NCBI GenBank assembly: GCA_951640165.1
Contig: OX621244.1
Coordinates: 11,860,001 to 11,924,000, forward strand
Reading direction: 5' to 3'
DNA length: 64,000 nt
Origin: Pseudoips prasinana
Taxonomy: Eukaryota; Arthropoda; Insecta; Lepidoptera; Nolidae
In this document: positions 11,128 through 21,835 of the stretch, piece by piece
Position numbering within the stretch: the first letter of the stretch is position 1
Layout: every line of letters starts with the position of its first letter
Translations under genes and position numbers: made by a program
Notes under the pieces: generated by a model
Seen by the model: only the letters and a program-made list of their open reading frames with translations
What the model was told of the DNA's origin: nothing
Database searches by the model: none

Positions 11128-11350
11128 TACTCTTTCCGGTCGTGTCGCTAGGCGTCCCATCGGATCATGAGAGTGATGGAATAGAAAGTGCCCCTGTGTT
11201 TGCGCACACACTTGTGCACTATAATATGTCCTGCGCAATTGGCTAGTCTCCATTAAGACTGGCCGCCGTGGCCGAAATTCGGTCGGGAGGACATCATTAT
11301 TTATGACTAAAATTTTAAAGCGATTAGTCTCATTTGAACATTGTTTCAAG
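11128..11350 (-). repeat. Dispersed repeat fragment, class uncertain
   Basis: The minus-strand sense contains CGGCCACGGCGGCCAGTC, GACTAGCCAATTGCGCAGG and a GT-rich GTGCACAAGTGTGTGCGC stretch. This block is GC-rich and resembles a dispersed moth repeat often seen near LINE ends. It starts directly at the right border of composite A. Classification is from recollection of pattern only. Confidence 0.4.
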
Positions 11351-11370
11351 TCACTTTTAATTCATGACAC

Positions 11371-11550
11371 TTTACGCCAAAAGACTTCCACTGATGAATA
11401 AGGGCCGTCCCAAGTTTCTCACAGCGACTGGGTTATACTGGGTCCACCTTGTGGGGGGCCTGCACACGTTGTGTCTTCCGGTTCGAGAGCGCGAATTGAA
11501 AACCTTTCTGCAACACCAGTTGTGGGGTTAGCGAAGTGCCACTTCGGTTC
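11371..11550 (-). repeat. RTE-type LINE 3' end fragment
   Basis: Read on the minus strand it follows the RTE tail layout (GAAGACACAACGTGTGCAGG...CCACAAGGTGGACCCAG...), ending near CATCAGTGGAAGTC, as in the other tails in this window, but strongly diverged. Confidence 0.55.
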
Positions 11551-13606
11551 AGCAATTTTTCCGCCTTGGTCGGTTAATTTAATAAGGCTTTATGTGAGCG
11601 ATCGTCTTATCATATAAAAGTTTCTAGAGATTTGCATGACTTTTGATAGTTTTAGATTTACTTTTAAACAAATAAATTAAGTTACAATAGGTTATATAGG
11701 GTATATTTGGAAGTTTTTTTTTGCAAATTGAAGCCCAATCTTAGTAAAAAGTCTAAAGCCATCAAAACTCGTGCACATCTACGCACTGCCCAGCTTTTGC
11801 ATAGTTTACATTGCTACTTTTTACTGTGGATTCTGGTTCAAATAGAAAAATGTGTTTTACACATAATCAGCCCATCCAATGTCCTTTTAAGGTCTTGCCT
11901 TATTTATATTCCTTCTCTAAAATATCTGCTTGATAGGATCTAAAAATATTATTAGCCCTTTCGAAAGATTTCAACCATTGGTTATTTTGTGAAATTAATA
12001 TTCCAAAATACTAAAAGCTAGTTTTCAATTTTATTTCTAAACTCACCAAAAGAAGAAGACAAATTTTACCAATATTTTCCTAGTGTGGAGGGTTTTTACC
12101 AAATCTGCCTGATTAATTAAAAATATACTGAAAATACTGATATTAACGAGTTTACGCTTTATACAAACATTCCCCATTCTTATCTGGTTGTGTTACACAA
12201 TGCTTAAAAATTGAAAAATAATATATTTCTTAAACTCTGACCTCATATTTACCAGTTCAAAACTTAACCTGCCAGAGATTTAGTACGGAAAAGAAAACCA
12301 TCGACTTTATAAACTCGAGTTAAACGTGCTGCAATAAATCACTGCCGCAAAGAAGGCTCATTTTAACACACAAAAAAAACCAGTACTTCGAATACAGAGT
12401 TCAAAGATTACTTACTATAAAACTGTTCACACTTTATTCCAAAAGAAAACATCGAAAGTTTGATTAAACTGGCAGGTCAGTAGATGTCGTAATGCTCCCT
12501 TAATTTTCGTTCGAAATGCGTCCAAAAAATCGTGGATCCGATAACTTTGTTCGCCAGCTTATATTATATTAGCTCCAGTATATTCGACTTTCCAAAGCAA
12601 AATTTCACATACAAATATAAATTGTAATATTTACGAAAAAGAGTATAAATTCCCTTGAAATACTTCAAAGTACAGAATACAAAGAGATCAGTAAGCATGT
12701 TTGCAGGCTTAAGCCTTGGCTGTGAAAAAGGTTACCCAACTTGTGATGGTGGGAATATTGATTCGTCTTATCAATATTGGCATAATGTTGCGAGTACAAT
12801 GTGTACCGCCAAAAATAATTTAACGGTTCTTGATAAACAATTACGAATTTACAGTTACGATAAAGGCATGTCAGCGTCATATGGATTCAATAAAATCTGT
12901 GGCATGTGTTTGTTATGCAAATAGCGAATTTATTCGTTCTTCTAACAACAGGGTTAATTTAAGACTCAAAATTGCATGGAAAAATTATTACTCTATATTT
13001 TCTACTTAAGGTACAATTATTTAGTAAAATTGAAATTTTAAATTTTAAAATTAAATTATTAAAAGATTTAACGCGTTAATTTTCGAAGAATTGGCCGAGA
13101 AATTGAAAGAATGAACCGACTATCTTGATTGGGTAACTAATCCTTAACATGCTATACTTATTTTTTTTTTCTTTGACCAATAGAAATATTCTTGATACCG
13201 ATATATAGCAACTAGAACTTCTCACAAGGAATTTTGGTTACTCGTTAAGCTTAAGAGCGAATTTAGCATTATAGTTTTCTTTTTATCTTCTTTATGTATA
13301 GCAACTTCTATATATATTGGAAATATTTTTCACATATCGTCGGTGCGATTACAATAAATGTTTCATAATTCTTATGCCTGGGATGAAATAAGGTTAACAA
13401 TGGCCTTTAAAAACTATTTTTAGTTATGCCAAATCAACGATTAAGCTAGTAGGGAACACACCACATGTTACAAAAATTGGTCCTTTAATCTAAAAATGTT
13501 CATCATATACGCCGATATTTTTGAAAGGTCTATCGAAAACAACCCCCACCATGAATCGAATAAGAAAGATTTTGCAATATCGAATCACAAACAACGGACA
13601 AATTAC
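11551..13606. other. Unique AT-rich DNA between the two composites
   Basis: Two kilobases with no clear gene. One 89-codon frame at 12655-12924 contains CEKGYPTCDGGNIDSSYQYW, a cysteine/glycine pattern faintly like the CxGGxxxxAxxYW segment of papain-family (cathepsin B/L) proteases. There is no catalytic Cys/His region, no splice evidence and no flanking exon, so a function is not claimed. Confidence 0.4.
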
Positions 13607-14171
13607 ATACCGTCCCCGTAGTTGGAAAACTAAATAACTCTGATTTTGTAGTTCTGAGATAAACGCGATTTAGTGTTTTTTTTTTAGTTAATGTACATTT
13701 GTAAGAAAATGTGAGACAATTTTGCAGTCGGCAATTTTATATTTTGTGGACCTGATAAATTTTCTCATTATGCTTTAACAAACTGTACTCTATCTTTAAC
13801 TATAACTAAATAACAAATAAAAAATCAAGTTGTTTAATTTTGCCACAACTGTTATTTATAACGTAACTGCAATTAGCTACTTATTTCGGCTATTTATTTA
13901 GTTTTCCTACAAGCTAAATACATTTGGTAGAGTAAAATTTGGTGAAATAAGTGCAGTTATTGAATTTATCATACTCGAAATATTTTTAAATATAAAATTT
14001 AGTGGCTTTGTATGTTATTATTAGTTTGATATTTTTTAAACTTTTGTTGCTCTCATATGAAATAAACGCTGTATTATGATATTAATAAAGTTATATTAAG
14101 GAATAAATAGAAATGTTTAGAAAATATGTATTGTTATCAGATACTTATCTTGCCACAAACTTAAAAAATAA

Positions 14172-16565
14172 ACATCATCATCATCATCATATCAGCCGAG
14201 CTCCACAATTGCCGGTCTATTCTCACCCAGCGTCTTCCAGCGACCCGCACAAGATCATCGGCCCATCTTGTAGGGGGCCTGCCCACGCTCTCTCCTCTTG
14301 CGGTTCGTGGTCGCCTCTTGAGAACCTTTGGTTCGCCTGCGGATTTTGACACTTCTGATTCGATCCCACAGGGAAACTCCGAGCATAGCCCTCTCCATTG
14401 CTCTTTGAGTGACCTTGAGCCTTCTAATAAGGCCCATAGTGAACGACCACGTCTCTCACAGTTTCAGAGATATAACATCTCCCTGTCTCACGCCTCGCTG
14501 TAAGTGGATAGGTTTCGAATTGTACTCCTGGTGTCGCACTGACATAGTGGCGTTTTCATACAAACACTTTAACACCTCGATAAACCTGTAGTCGATTTGG
14601 CACCTTTGGAGAGACCTGAGCACGGCCCAGGTTTCGATAGAATCAAAGGCTTTCTCATAGTCCACAAACGCTCAGCACAGTGGCTTGTTATACTTTTCGG
14701 TCTTCTACACAACTTGCCCCAGCGTTTGTATGTGGTCTATTTTCGGAAACCAGTTTGTTCGGGAGGCTGGAAGTCATCAAACCTGCGTGCGAGACGATTC
14801 GTAATGACTCTCGAAAGCAACTTGTAAACATGGCTCAGCAGTGTCGGTCTATAATTCTTCACTAGGGTTTTGTCGCCTTTTTTGAAGAAGAGCACCACCA
14901 CACTTCTGTGCCATGCTTGTGGAGTTGTTGTTAGTTTGACCATCTAGTATGACGGAGTTAAATAAGTTCTGATGGGCCCGTAGGATTGGTGTACCACCCG
15001 CCTTCAGAAGCTCTGCTGTAACTACATCCTCACCAAGCGCCTTGTTGTTCTTAAGTTGTCTGAGATTCTAATCTCGTACAGGCTGACTTCCAGGATGTCT
15101 TCGGTGTAACGACGGGTTAGTCGTGCTCTGGGATACGAGACACTTTAGAGCCTTTGTTCCGCCTGATGGTCTGTTTAATACTAATTGTATTAAATTGACG
15201 CGTGTGGCGAGTCAAAGACTTTGAGATCTGTCTGTTGAGCCGCCGATATCTGGTAGCATCATCTGAGGATTTCAGAAGCATTATCCGTCTTTCTTTCGAA
15301 AGTTGCAGGGTAAAGTCAGAGATCTTTTTAGTTCTGTTTTTACGGCGGGCCTTGAAGACTTTAGACCCATCCGTATGGACAGCTTCTACAAGCTTGTCGT
15401 AGTATGAGTCCACTTGACTGCATGTGTGGCGTGGTGGCTGAGACAGTCGCCTCGCCGCTTCGTGTCGCGGGTTTGAATCCCGCGCCGGACAGCTATTTGT
15501 GTGACCCATAAATAGTTGTTCTGAGCCTGGATGTAATTTGTGTCCGTCTATTATATGTTTGTAAAGTACCCCAGTAACACAGGGATTTGATTACCTAGTG
15601 CTAGGCATTCGAAACGGTTTTGCAATTAGAGCTGAAATGGTTTGGGGTTTTGGACGTGGATAGGTAAAGATCGGAGCGTAGACTTTATCAGTCGGGGCCT
15701 TTGGAACTTGACATTAAGGTTAAATGAGCCTCTCACCAATCTGTGATCGCTGCTGGTTTTATCCGCATTGAACATCTGTCGTCTCGTCGACAAGACAAAG
15801 TCTATCTCATTTTTGGTTTTACCATCGGGGTTCACCCAGGTCCATTTGCGGTGATCCGACTTTCTGAATAAGGAATTCATCATTAAGTTCCTCCTTCTCC
15901 ATGGCCAACATTTAGCCCCGGGGGTTCCGGTCTCCAGTTCCAAATTGCCCCACTCTCAGCTCATTATCGAATCGTTTGCCCAGCTTCGCGTCAAAGTTCA
16001 CAAATGACCACAGTGAAAACGTTTTTAGAGCTATGTATGGCTTATATTACATTTATCCTCAACCTCATCGTCGGAGTTCGTCGAAGTCGGCGCGTATACC
16101 TGTATTATCTTCAACAAATACCGCTTGGTAATTCTGAGAATAAGGTACGCCACCCTAGTCGACACACTCTCGATATTCACTACGTTGTGGACGAGGGACT
16201 TGTAAACTATGAACCCTGTGGTAGGGTGACCAACTATCCCAAGGTGACACCACCTTGGGACAGTTGGTCGCTGTTGGTTCCGGAAATAGAGCAGGTTCCC
16301 GGATTTTAGGATTATCGTGTCCTCCCCCTTCGGACTTAAGACAATCTTATGATATCCTAATGTCACCTGCTCAGTTCTTTCTCCAGTTCGATGATCTTCT
16401 CGTCGGTCCGCAGTATGCGAGTGTTATATGTTGCCAGGGCCAGAGGTCGTCGGTTTTGGTAAAAAGGCGTCTGCCGGGGGTTTTTAGCACCCCGGTTTCT
16501 ATTTCCTTATTTTTTGTTTCTATTTCTGAATCTGTTGTCTCAGCGAAATATTGTGTTCCATGATT
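14172..16565 (-). pseudogene. RTE-type LINE inside composite B (EN + partial RT, deleted core)
   Basis: Minus strand. The endonuclease part is better preserved than in A: ISTRVAYLILRITKRYLLKIIQVYAP-type blocks near 16031-16366 and a MMNSLFRKSDHRKWTWVNPDGKTKNEIDFVLSTRRQMF segment at 15626-15943 (partly given here). It continues through YRPTLLSHVYKLLSRVITNRLARR and FVDYEKAFDSIETWAVL to IHLQRGVRQGDVIS (14456-14665). It then jumps directly to ETWSLTMGLIRRLK. The ADD box is lost, but by a deletion with different endpoints from copy A. A second, ~90-bp deletion lies near 14333. The 3' end, in plus orientation, is CATCATCATCATCATCATATCAGCCG at 14172-14200 (first 20 bases repetitive). Confidence 0.85.
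15421..15602 (+). mobile_element. tRNA-derived SINE (SINE-1) inside the RTE of composite B
   Basis: The head contains TGTGGCGTGGTGGCTGAGAC and GGGTTTGAATCCCGCGCC. The body is ...GTGACCCATAAATAGTTGTT and the end TTACCTAGTGC. Orthologous in position to 9003-9176 of composite A and nearly identical to it. Confidence 0.87.
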
Positions 16566-16885
16566 CTTTTTCAGGGTAACCCGGTGAGACTTGGTCAATA
16601 AGGGTTTCAATAATAGCTCGAGTTGTTATAATATTACTTGTTTCATCTTCAGAATCTCTTGACAAAATGGGGCTTATTCGTTCAAATCTCTTTACTCTTT
16701 TTTTCTTCTTATCCAATGAAATATTGATGTCTATTAAAGAACTAATTACGTCTTTATTTTATTTTCTTCTTCTGTGTCCGGAATCCATGTGGATCCAGAA
16801 TCAGAAAAAGGTTCCTCATCTGTTGAAGGTGGCATTGGTTTGATACCCGAAATGGGACTTGACCCACTGATTTCCTCTGATTTCC
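16566..16885 (-). pseudogene. N-terminal ORF remnant of the host DNA transposon (copy B)
   Basis: The minus strand reads MPPSTDEEPFSDSGSTWIPD, then an acidic stretch, then (after frame changes) a lysine-rich run and SPILSRDSEDETSNIITTRA. Same segment as 7855-8170 with substitutions and a small insertion, confirming that it belongs to the transposon and not to the local flank. No DDE motif remains. Confidence 0.5.
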
Positions 16886-17392
16886 TCTGATGACAACCTA
16901 ATTTATTTAATTTTATTTGCGTAGCATCTTTTAATTAATCTTTATCTAGTTGTAGAAGAAATAAATAACATCAAATATTTATAAATTAGATACGTTATAT
17001 CAGAATTCTGATGAGCAGAATTAAATAAATAGAGTTATTTAGTTTTCCTAGAACTAAGTTAGTTTTCTAAAAGAATTTTTAAGTTGAGGAAAAATTCAAC
17101 AACTCAAGTTATTTAACTTATTCGACATTCATCTTTTCATTGACCACAGTTATTGATTTATTTACTGAGTTATTTATTTTTCCTTTAAAAAAATTGTGTT
17201 TGTCTGAAGACATTTATTATTCCATCTGTCATGACCTGTCTGACAAAAATGGCTATATCTTTGGAACGGAATAAGATACGAAAATGCCTGTAAGGCTCAA
17301 ATATGCGGCATGTTTTAGGTGTTTTGAAAATAGGAAAAAGTCAAAATCGCCAAAATCGGACTTATTTAGTTTTCCAACTACGGGGACGATAC

Positions 17393-17455
17393 ATATATAC
17401 AAAAAAGCACACAGTCGAATTGATAGACTCTTTTTATTAGAGTCGGGTAAAAACA
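17393..17455. repeat. Target-site repeat fragment beside composite B
   Basis: CACACAGTCGAATTGATAGA followed by a T-rich tract and GTCGGGTAAAAA. This resembles the 3' end of a dispersed repeat seen again at 17700-17835, so composite B seems to have inserted into or beside an older repeat. Confidence 0.45.
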
Positions 17456-17467
17456 TCGACCTGTCTT

Positions 17468-17695
17468 CAACTTTTTGGCGCGCACTATCACTCTGTGGAA
17501 TCAATTAACTTCGGAGGTATTTCTCAACCAGTATAACATGGCAACCTGCAAGAAGAGATCCTATTTCTTTCTCAACGGCCGGCAACGTACTTGCAGCCCC
17601 TCTGGTGTTGCAGGTGACCATGGCGGCGGTGATTACTTACCATTCGGTGACCTGCTTGCTCATTTACCTTGTTATTATATTAAACCGTAAGCATT
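17468..17695 (+). pseudogene. LINE ORF2 C-terminal fragment
   Basis: An open frame ending at 17690 reads ARTITLWNQLTSEVFLNQYN, then KKRSYFFLNGRQRTCSPSGV. The pattern [RxARLWNxLPxxVFPxxYNxxxFKKRxYxFLxGRQR] is the usual extreme C-terminus of a common insect non-LTR retrotransposon, followed by its GGTGACCTGCTTGCTC 3'-UTR start. Only this terminal piece is present, as expected for a 5'-truncated insertion. Confidence 0.7.
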
Positions 17696-17699
17696 CTCC

Positions 17700-17835
17700 A
17701 ATGCATAAAAAATAATATTTGAAATCGGTTTTAGGTAAACAACAGAGAAATTGCGTAACATACACACACAAAAAAATTAACTGATAACCTTCTTCTTTAG
17801 AAGTCAGTTCGAAAAAATCATTAAGTAATAAATGT
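17700..17835 (+). repeat. Dispersed repeat 3' end
   Basis: GAGAAATTGCGTAACATACAC, then an A-run, then AACTGATAACCTTCTTCTTT and GAAGTCAGTTCGAAAAA. This matches the general form of a widespread moth repeat whose copies end in ...CCTCCTTTTTTGAAGTCGGTTAAAA. Element class not determined. Confidence 0.5.
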
Positions 17836-17856
17836 ATTAACATATTGGCAGAATTA

Positions 17857-18015
17857 ACCGGAAGATGTAGCGTGGGCAGGCCCCCTACAAGATGGACCGA
17901 TGATCTTGTGAGAGTCGCTGGAAGTACATAACGCAAGACCGGTAATTGTGGAGATCTTTGGGGGAGGCCTTTGACAAGCAGTGTGCGTCGATCGACTGAT
18001 ACGATGATGATGATG
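17857..18015 (+). repeat. RTE-type LINE 3' end, 5'-truncated
   Basis: CCGGAAGATGTAGCGTGGGC, GGACCGATGATCTTGTGAGA, GGGGGAGGCCTTTGACAAGC and a CTGATACGATGATGATGATG tail. Same 3' layout as the RTE inside the composites but with the longer canonical tail. Confidence 0.85.
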
Positions 18016-18540
18016 GCACAATTAAAGACAAAATCTGTAATGTAACTAACCAATTCGTCTTCTTGCTCATCCTGTAGTCTCCTGCACACTCCAGAAATTA
18101 TATGAACCTTGAAACTACGCTGTCTACATTGCCAAATTTTCACGTAGTTTTTTTTAAGTTCCACCTGTAATATTTTCATTTCATACTTTCTTTAGTGGCA
18201 CAAAGTTCAATAACACTATGAAACTGAACACAGAACACGACCGCCTAACCTTTGTTCCCTTTTACGCTGTATCCAATTATCAATACATAAGCAACATTAC
18301 ATGCTACCCATTCATATAAATTTTAATTTAAAATCTAGTGCGACATAAAGACTACATAATAGCCTAAGCTCTGTAAAGCTCTCGCCAAATATGGGTCTAA
18401 GTATAGAGGTGTACTCGTAAATAGTACGATTGCCTGACGTTAGTGGGAGGCGTGAGAAAGACGTTAGCTTAGTCGGACTAGTGGACGCAGCAGACTTTTT
18501 ATCGTAACTCAATGGTATTATACGCAGTTTCTAAAAATGT
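18016..18540. other. Unique sequence
   Basis: No supported gene or repeat. 18312-18512 is open on the minus strand but has no recognisable domain. Confidence 0.5.
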
Positions 18541-19110
18541 CTCATTCAAATAGTCAAATAGTAATTTATTGGTAATGGTTTTACATGTCATAGGTTTTAA
18601 ATAATATAATAGGATACAATGTCAAAGAATAAAAATATTACTAATACAAACTACTTACTTAAACTTTAAAAATTCGTCATGCGAGTAAAACGATTTCTCG
18701 ATAAGCCACCTCTTCAATCGAACTTTAAAACTCTGTAATGAAGGGATATTGATCCCGCAATGTTTAACGTATTTTACAGAAATTAAGCTATTGCAAAATT
18801 CGTTCAATAATTGTTCGAGCAGCAAATAAAAAAGCTTTTAATTTAAGTAGACTTTAAAAAAGCGCTTGTAAATAGCTAGAACATTTTTGTAACAATACAG
18901 CCAAGTAAACATAATTATTTCTAGGTACATATAGATATTTAAGTACACGGATGTAGTTATTGCCAAGCTTATATAAAGATTTAATTATCGAAATATTACG
19001 TTTTATATAAAATTTTCTACATCTTGTTTGAAAGGTGCTGTTATATAAAGGTAAGAGTTCCATAATGTTATTACGACGGTCGCGCTTTAATGCTACCACC
19101 GACTTAATTA
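18541..19110 (-). pseudogene. Decayed LINE reverse transcriptase C-terminus
   Basis: Minus strand, 3' part at about 18660-18800: CGINIPSLQSFKVRLKRWLI then EKSFYSHDEF and a stop. This is the SxxxFKxxLKxxLxxxxFYSxxEFL pattern that ends many jockey/CR1 ORF2 proteins. Upstream (18854-19099) RRNNIMELLPLYNSTFQTRC resembles the preceding [YNTRxRNNxxLP] segment. The 3' end has AATAAATTACTATTTGACTA. Frames are broken between the two parts. The call is plausible but based on short patterns. Confidence 0.45.
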
Positions 19111-20844
19111 GCGATAAATAATTCGAAATTATAATTAATTAGGTCAAGGCATATGAGGGAAGCGTAATTCAATGTGTGTAGCAAGCGTCATAGTGTACCA
19201 ATACTGTAAGGAGCTCCTGGTTGTAAAGGTGTACGTGGTCAAGGATTAAGGATTAGGTCATGGGACTAATTAATAAGTGAATTTATTTTCATTTCTGTCA
19301 TGCTGATTTGGGATGAACATTTTAGTTCTTTGGTTATGTTAAGTCTATGTTTAAAAAATTGAAGGTATTAATGTATGAGATTAAAAAATAAACGTTATAT
19401 TACTTTTACCAAAGATGTAAAAGATGTAATAAGGCCTTTAATTACTTCATCTAGATGTTATCCTTTGGCCATCTATCTACTCTCAAACGGGAATATAAAT
19501 TTATTGAAATTAGAAGAGCCTATTATATACATCTCTTTTGAGCATAAACAAAAAAAATCTTCATTTAATGCAAATTGAATGTTAAGTGTCTGCAATAAAT
19601 AATATATCCATTACCATCATGAGTAAATTCTTCTCCAATGCCTTAATAAGCCCTTAAATTATTATTCATATTTCATTTTAACATTTCACCTCCATTACCC
19701 ACTTAATTTATTTTTCGCATATCATTTAGAATATTCCATAAGTTATTACTGACTCACAATACCACCGCCACTTACGTCAAAACGGCTCCAAGTAATATAT
19801 TTCAAAGTAAGCCTTCGTTTGCACGGTCGGAAAAATGTTCGGCGTAGAAAAAAATACTTGTTGAATTGTAAACCCCTTGTGGTGAAGAAATGTTAAGTAT
19901 TTTTAGGTTTTACTATAAACGTCGACTTTGTAAAATTTATAATGAAATACTAATACCATTTTTTAAATTTTATGTGTTTGCAGTGTACGTCCGGCCAGAC
20001 TGCTATTCTCGAGAGATCTCTGGTTTAATCACCGCTCCGGACAATTTAAAAAGAAATTGTTTTAGTATCCCTTATCATTTTTATTGTATGTACAAAAGTA
20101 CCTTATCGCAAACGTAATTATAGTACTCTCAGTAGTCAGATACCTAATAAAGTTCCTCGGGTATAACCATTTCATTTAGTAACTATTTAATTAGGTTTTG
20201 AAGTCAGATGAAAGAGAGATTGACACCGAGCTGCAACAGTCCAAAATTATTATGAACATTATGATGAAAAATAATTTTGTTTTTATGAAGCGCTTATTCC
20301 GTGCGTGTAAATAGGTGTATGGTAAAAAAATCAATAACCGTTGGCTGATTTAAGTGGGCTCAGTTCAGTCAATAAATTAAACACAGGCGAATATTGCACG
20401 CTCAAGAGTAACAAGGGGTAAGTGCTAAATCTAAAATATTTTGGATTTGCTCTATATAACTTAACACGATCCGCGATGAATAAGTTTAGTTTCTAGTTTA
20501 GTATTTTTAACAAAATTTAGCAAAAGAATGCCGAAGTGTATATGAATATTTACTTATAAAACGAAGATAATTAAAGCCTACCTACGTTTTTTAACTTTCT
20601 TTCATAATTAAGCTAATAGCTATGTATGCAAATTGGACTGAAATGTTTAAACGATTCTCCTCATTTTTTTAATTTCATAAGTGGATTGATATCCCACACT
20701 ACTTTTGCTAATGGTAAAATAAAAACAATTGTACAAAAATAAAAAAGTAATATAAAAAAAATGTATGTAACAACACAAGTATTCTGCAGACTAAAGTATA
20801 TTACGACAATCTAAATACTAATATCCTATATCTATCTTAATATC
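19111..20844. other. Unique AT-rich sequence
   Basis: 1.7 kb with only short unrecognised frames (19375-19578, 19890-20117). No tRNA-like heads or LINE motifs. Confidence 0.5.
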
Positions 20845-20960
20845 TTGGGACAAGTAACATACTGACATCTGATCCCAACCTAAGCAGAACCTGTATTATG
20901 GCAACTAGACGATTAGAAAATATACGTATATATTTCTGCATATATATGTATATTATAGAC
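20845..20960 (-). mobile_element. SINE-2 body fragment
   Basis: CATCTGATCCCAACCTAAGC, then CTGTATTATGGCAACTAGAC. This matches the 3' body shared by SINE-2/SINE-3 copies at 39.1, 40.0, 43.6 and 46.4 kb. The tRNA-like head is missing. Confidence 0.65.
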
Positions 20961-21630
20961 AAAGTACACTGTGGCACAAAACAAATGATCATACAAATAT
21001 TTGTCTTGGATAGATATTATCGGATCAATATAGTAGATCGAACCCAAAGAACCCACTAGAGCAACAAGGCAGAGCATTTTTTAAAATTAAAAGTATTGTT
21101 TAATAAATATAATTTATCCACTTATGCATTTTTGCCCTGTGCCTTATAAAACCAACGTGAACAGATACCACAAGCTCGTGAGTAAAATTCGCGTGTTAAA
21201 AACAATATGAATTCTTTAGATTAATATGAATAAGTTAATCTGTGGTGCACGCTTCCCCTGGGGTAATGATATAAGAAAGGCGGAATTTACGAAGTCATGC
21301 ACTTGTTGGGCAGTGAAATTTATTGGGCACTGTTTTAATGGTAACAGTAAAGTGATTTCATTATTTATTAATGTTCCTTTTGTATTTAAGAGTAGTATTT
21401 CGAGACCTGACTGTTTTAGATGACGTTGATGATAAATTGACAAAGTTGACTGAAATGTATAAAATAATTTCAGCTATAAACTAAATTATGAAATTTAAAG
21501 CAGAGTTAATAAGTTGAGTACGAATATGTATTTAGTTATTATTGCAGAGTACGTATTTAAAAATAATAAAAATCAGTTCTTAATAGCCAGAGTATTCGAT
21601 GTACATAGTACATACATGATAAATTGTCTG
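20961..21630. other. Unique sequence
   Basis: Frames on both strands over 21216-21443 mirror each other and have no recognisable domain. Nothing else seen. Confidence 0.5.
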
Positions 21631-21835
21631 CACATGTGGCGCAGTCGCTAAGACAGTCGTCTCGCCGCGTGGTGTCGCGGGTTCGAGTCCCGCGCTGGAC
21701 CACTATTTGTGTGACCCTTAAATAGTTGTTCTAAGTCTGGATGTAATTTGTGTCCGTCTATTATATGTTTGTAAAGTACCCCGCGACATGGGGATTAAAT
21801 TCCCTAGTGCGACCGTTGTCTTTTTAAAGAGAAAA
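21631..21835 (+). mobile_element. tRNA-derived SINE (SINE-1)
   Basis: Head ACATGTGGCGCAGTCGCTAAG (box-A-like) and TCGCGGGTTCGAGTCCCGCG (box-B-like), then the GTGTGACCCTTAAATAGTTG body, TGTCCGTCTATTATATGTTT and an end at CCTAGTGCGACCGTTG plus an A-rich tail. Full length compared with the other copies. Confidence 0.88.

Larger units (their letters stand above)
13611..17388 (-). mobile_element. Composite DNA transposon, copy B, inverted relative to A
   Basis: A 3,778-bp unit with the same ends as copy A (CGTCCCCGTAGTTGGAAAAC at 13611 and its reverse complement ending at 17388). It is flanked by a 4-bp direct repeat ATAC (13607-13610, 17389-17392). The 13611 end matches the right end of copy A, so the unit is reversed. 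Contents mirror copy A: ORF remnant 16566-16885, RTE LINE 14172-16565 and SINE 15421-15602, all in the same relative positions. The different target duplication argues for a separate insertion event rather than an inverted segmental duplication. Confidence 0.85.

Noticed and set aside
7312..17388. Simple inverted segmental duplication as the origin of the two composites
   Set aside because: Similarity stops at the TIRs and the two units have different 4-bp duplications; kept as the main alternative to test.
21631..21710. tRNA gene at the head of SINE-1 (and similar heads elsewhere)
   Set aside because: Box-A- and box-B-like words are present but no complete cloverleaf was traced; each head is fused to a repeated SINE body.
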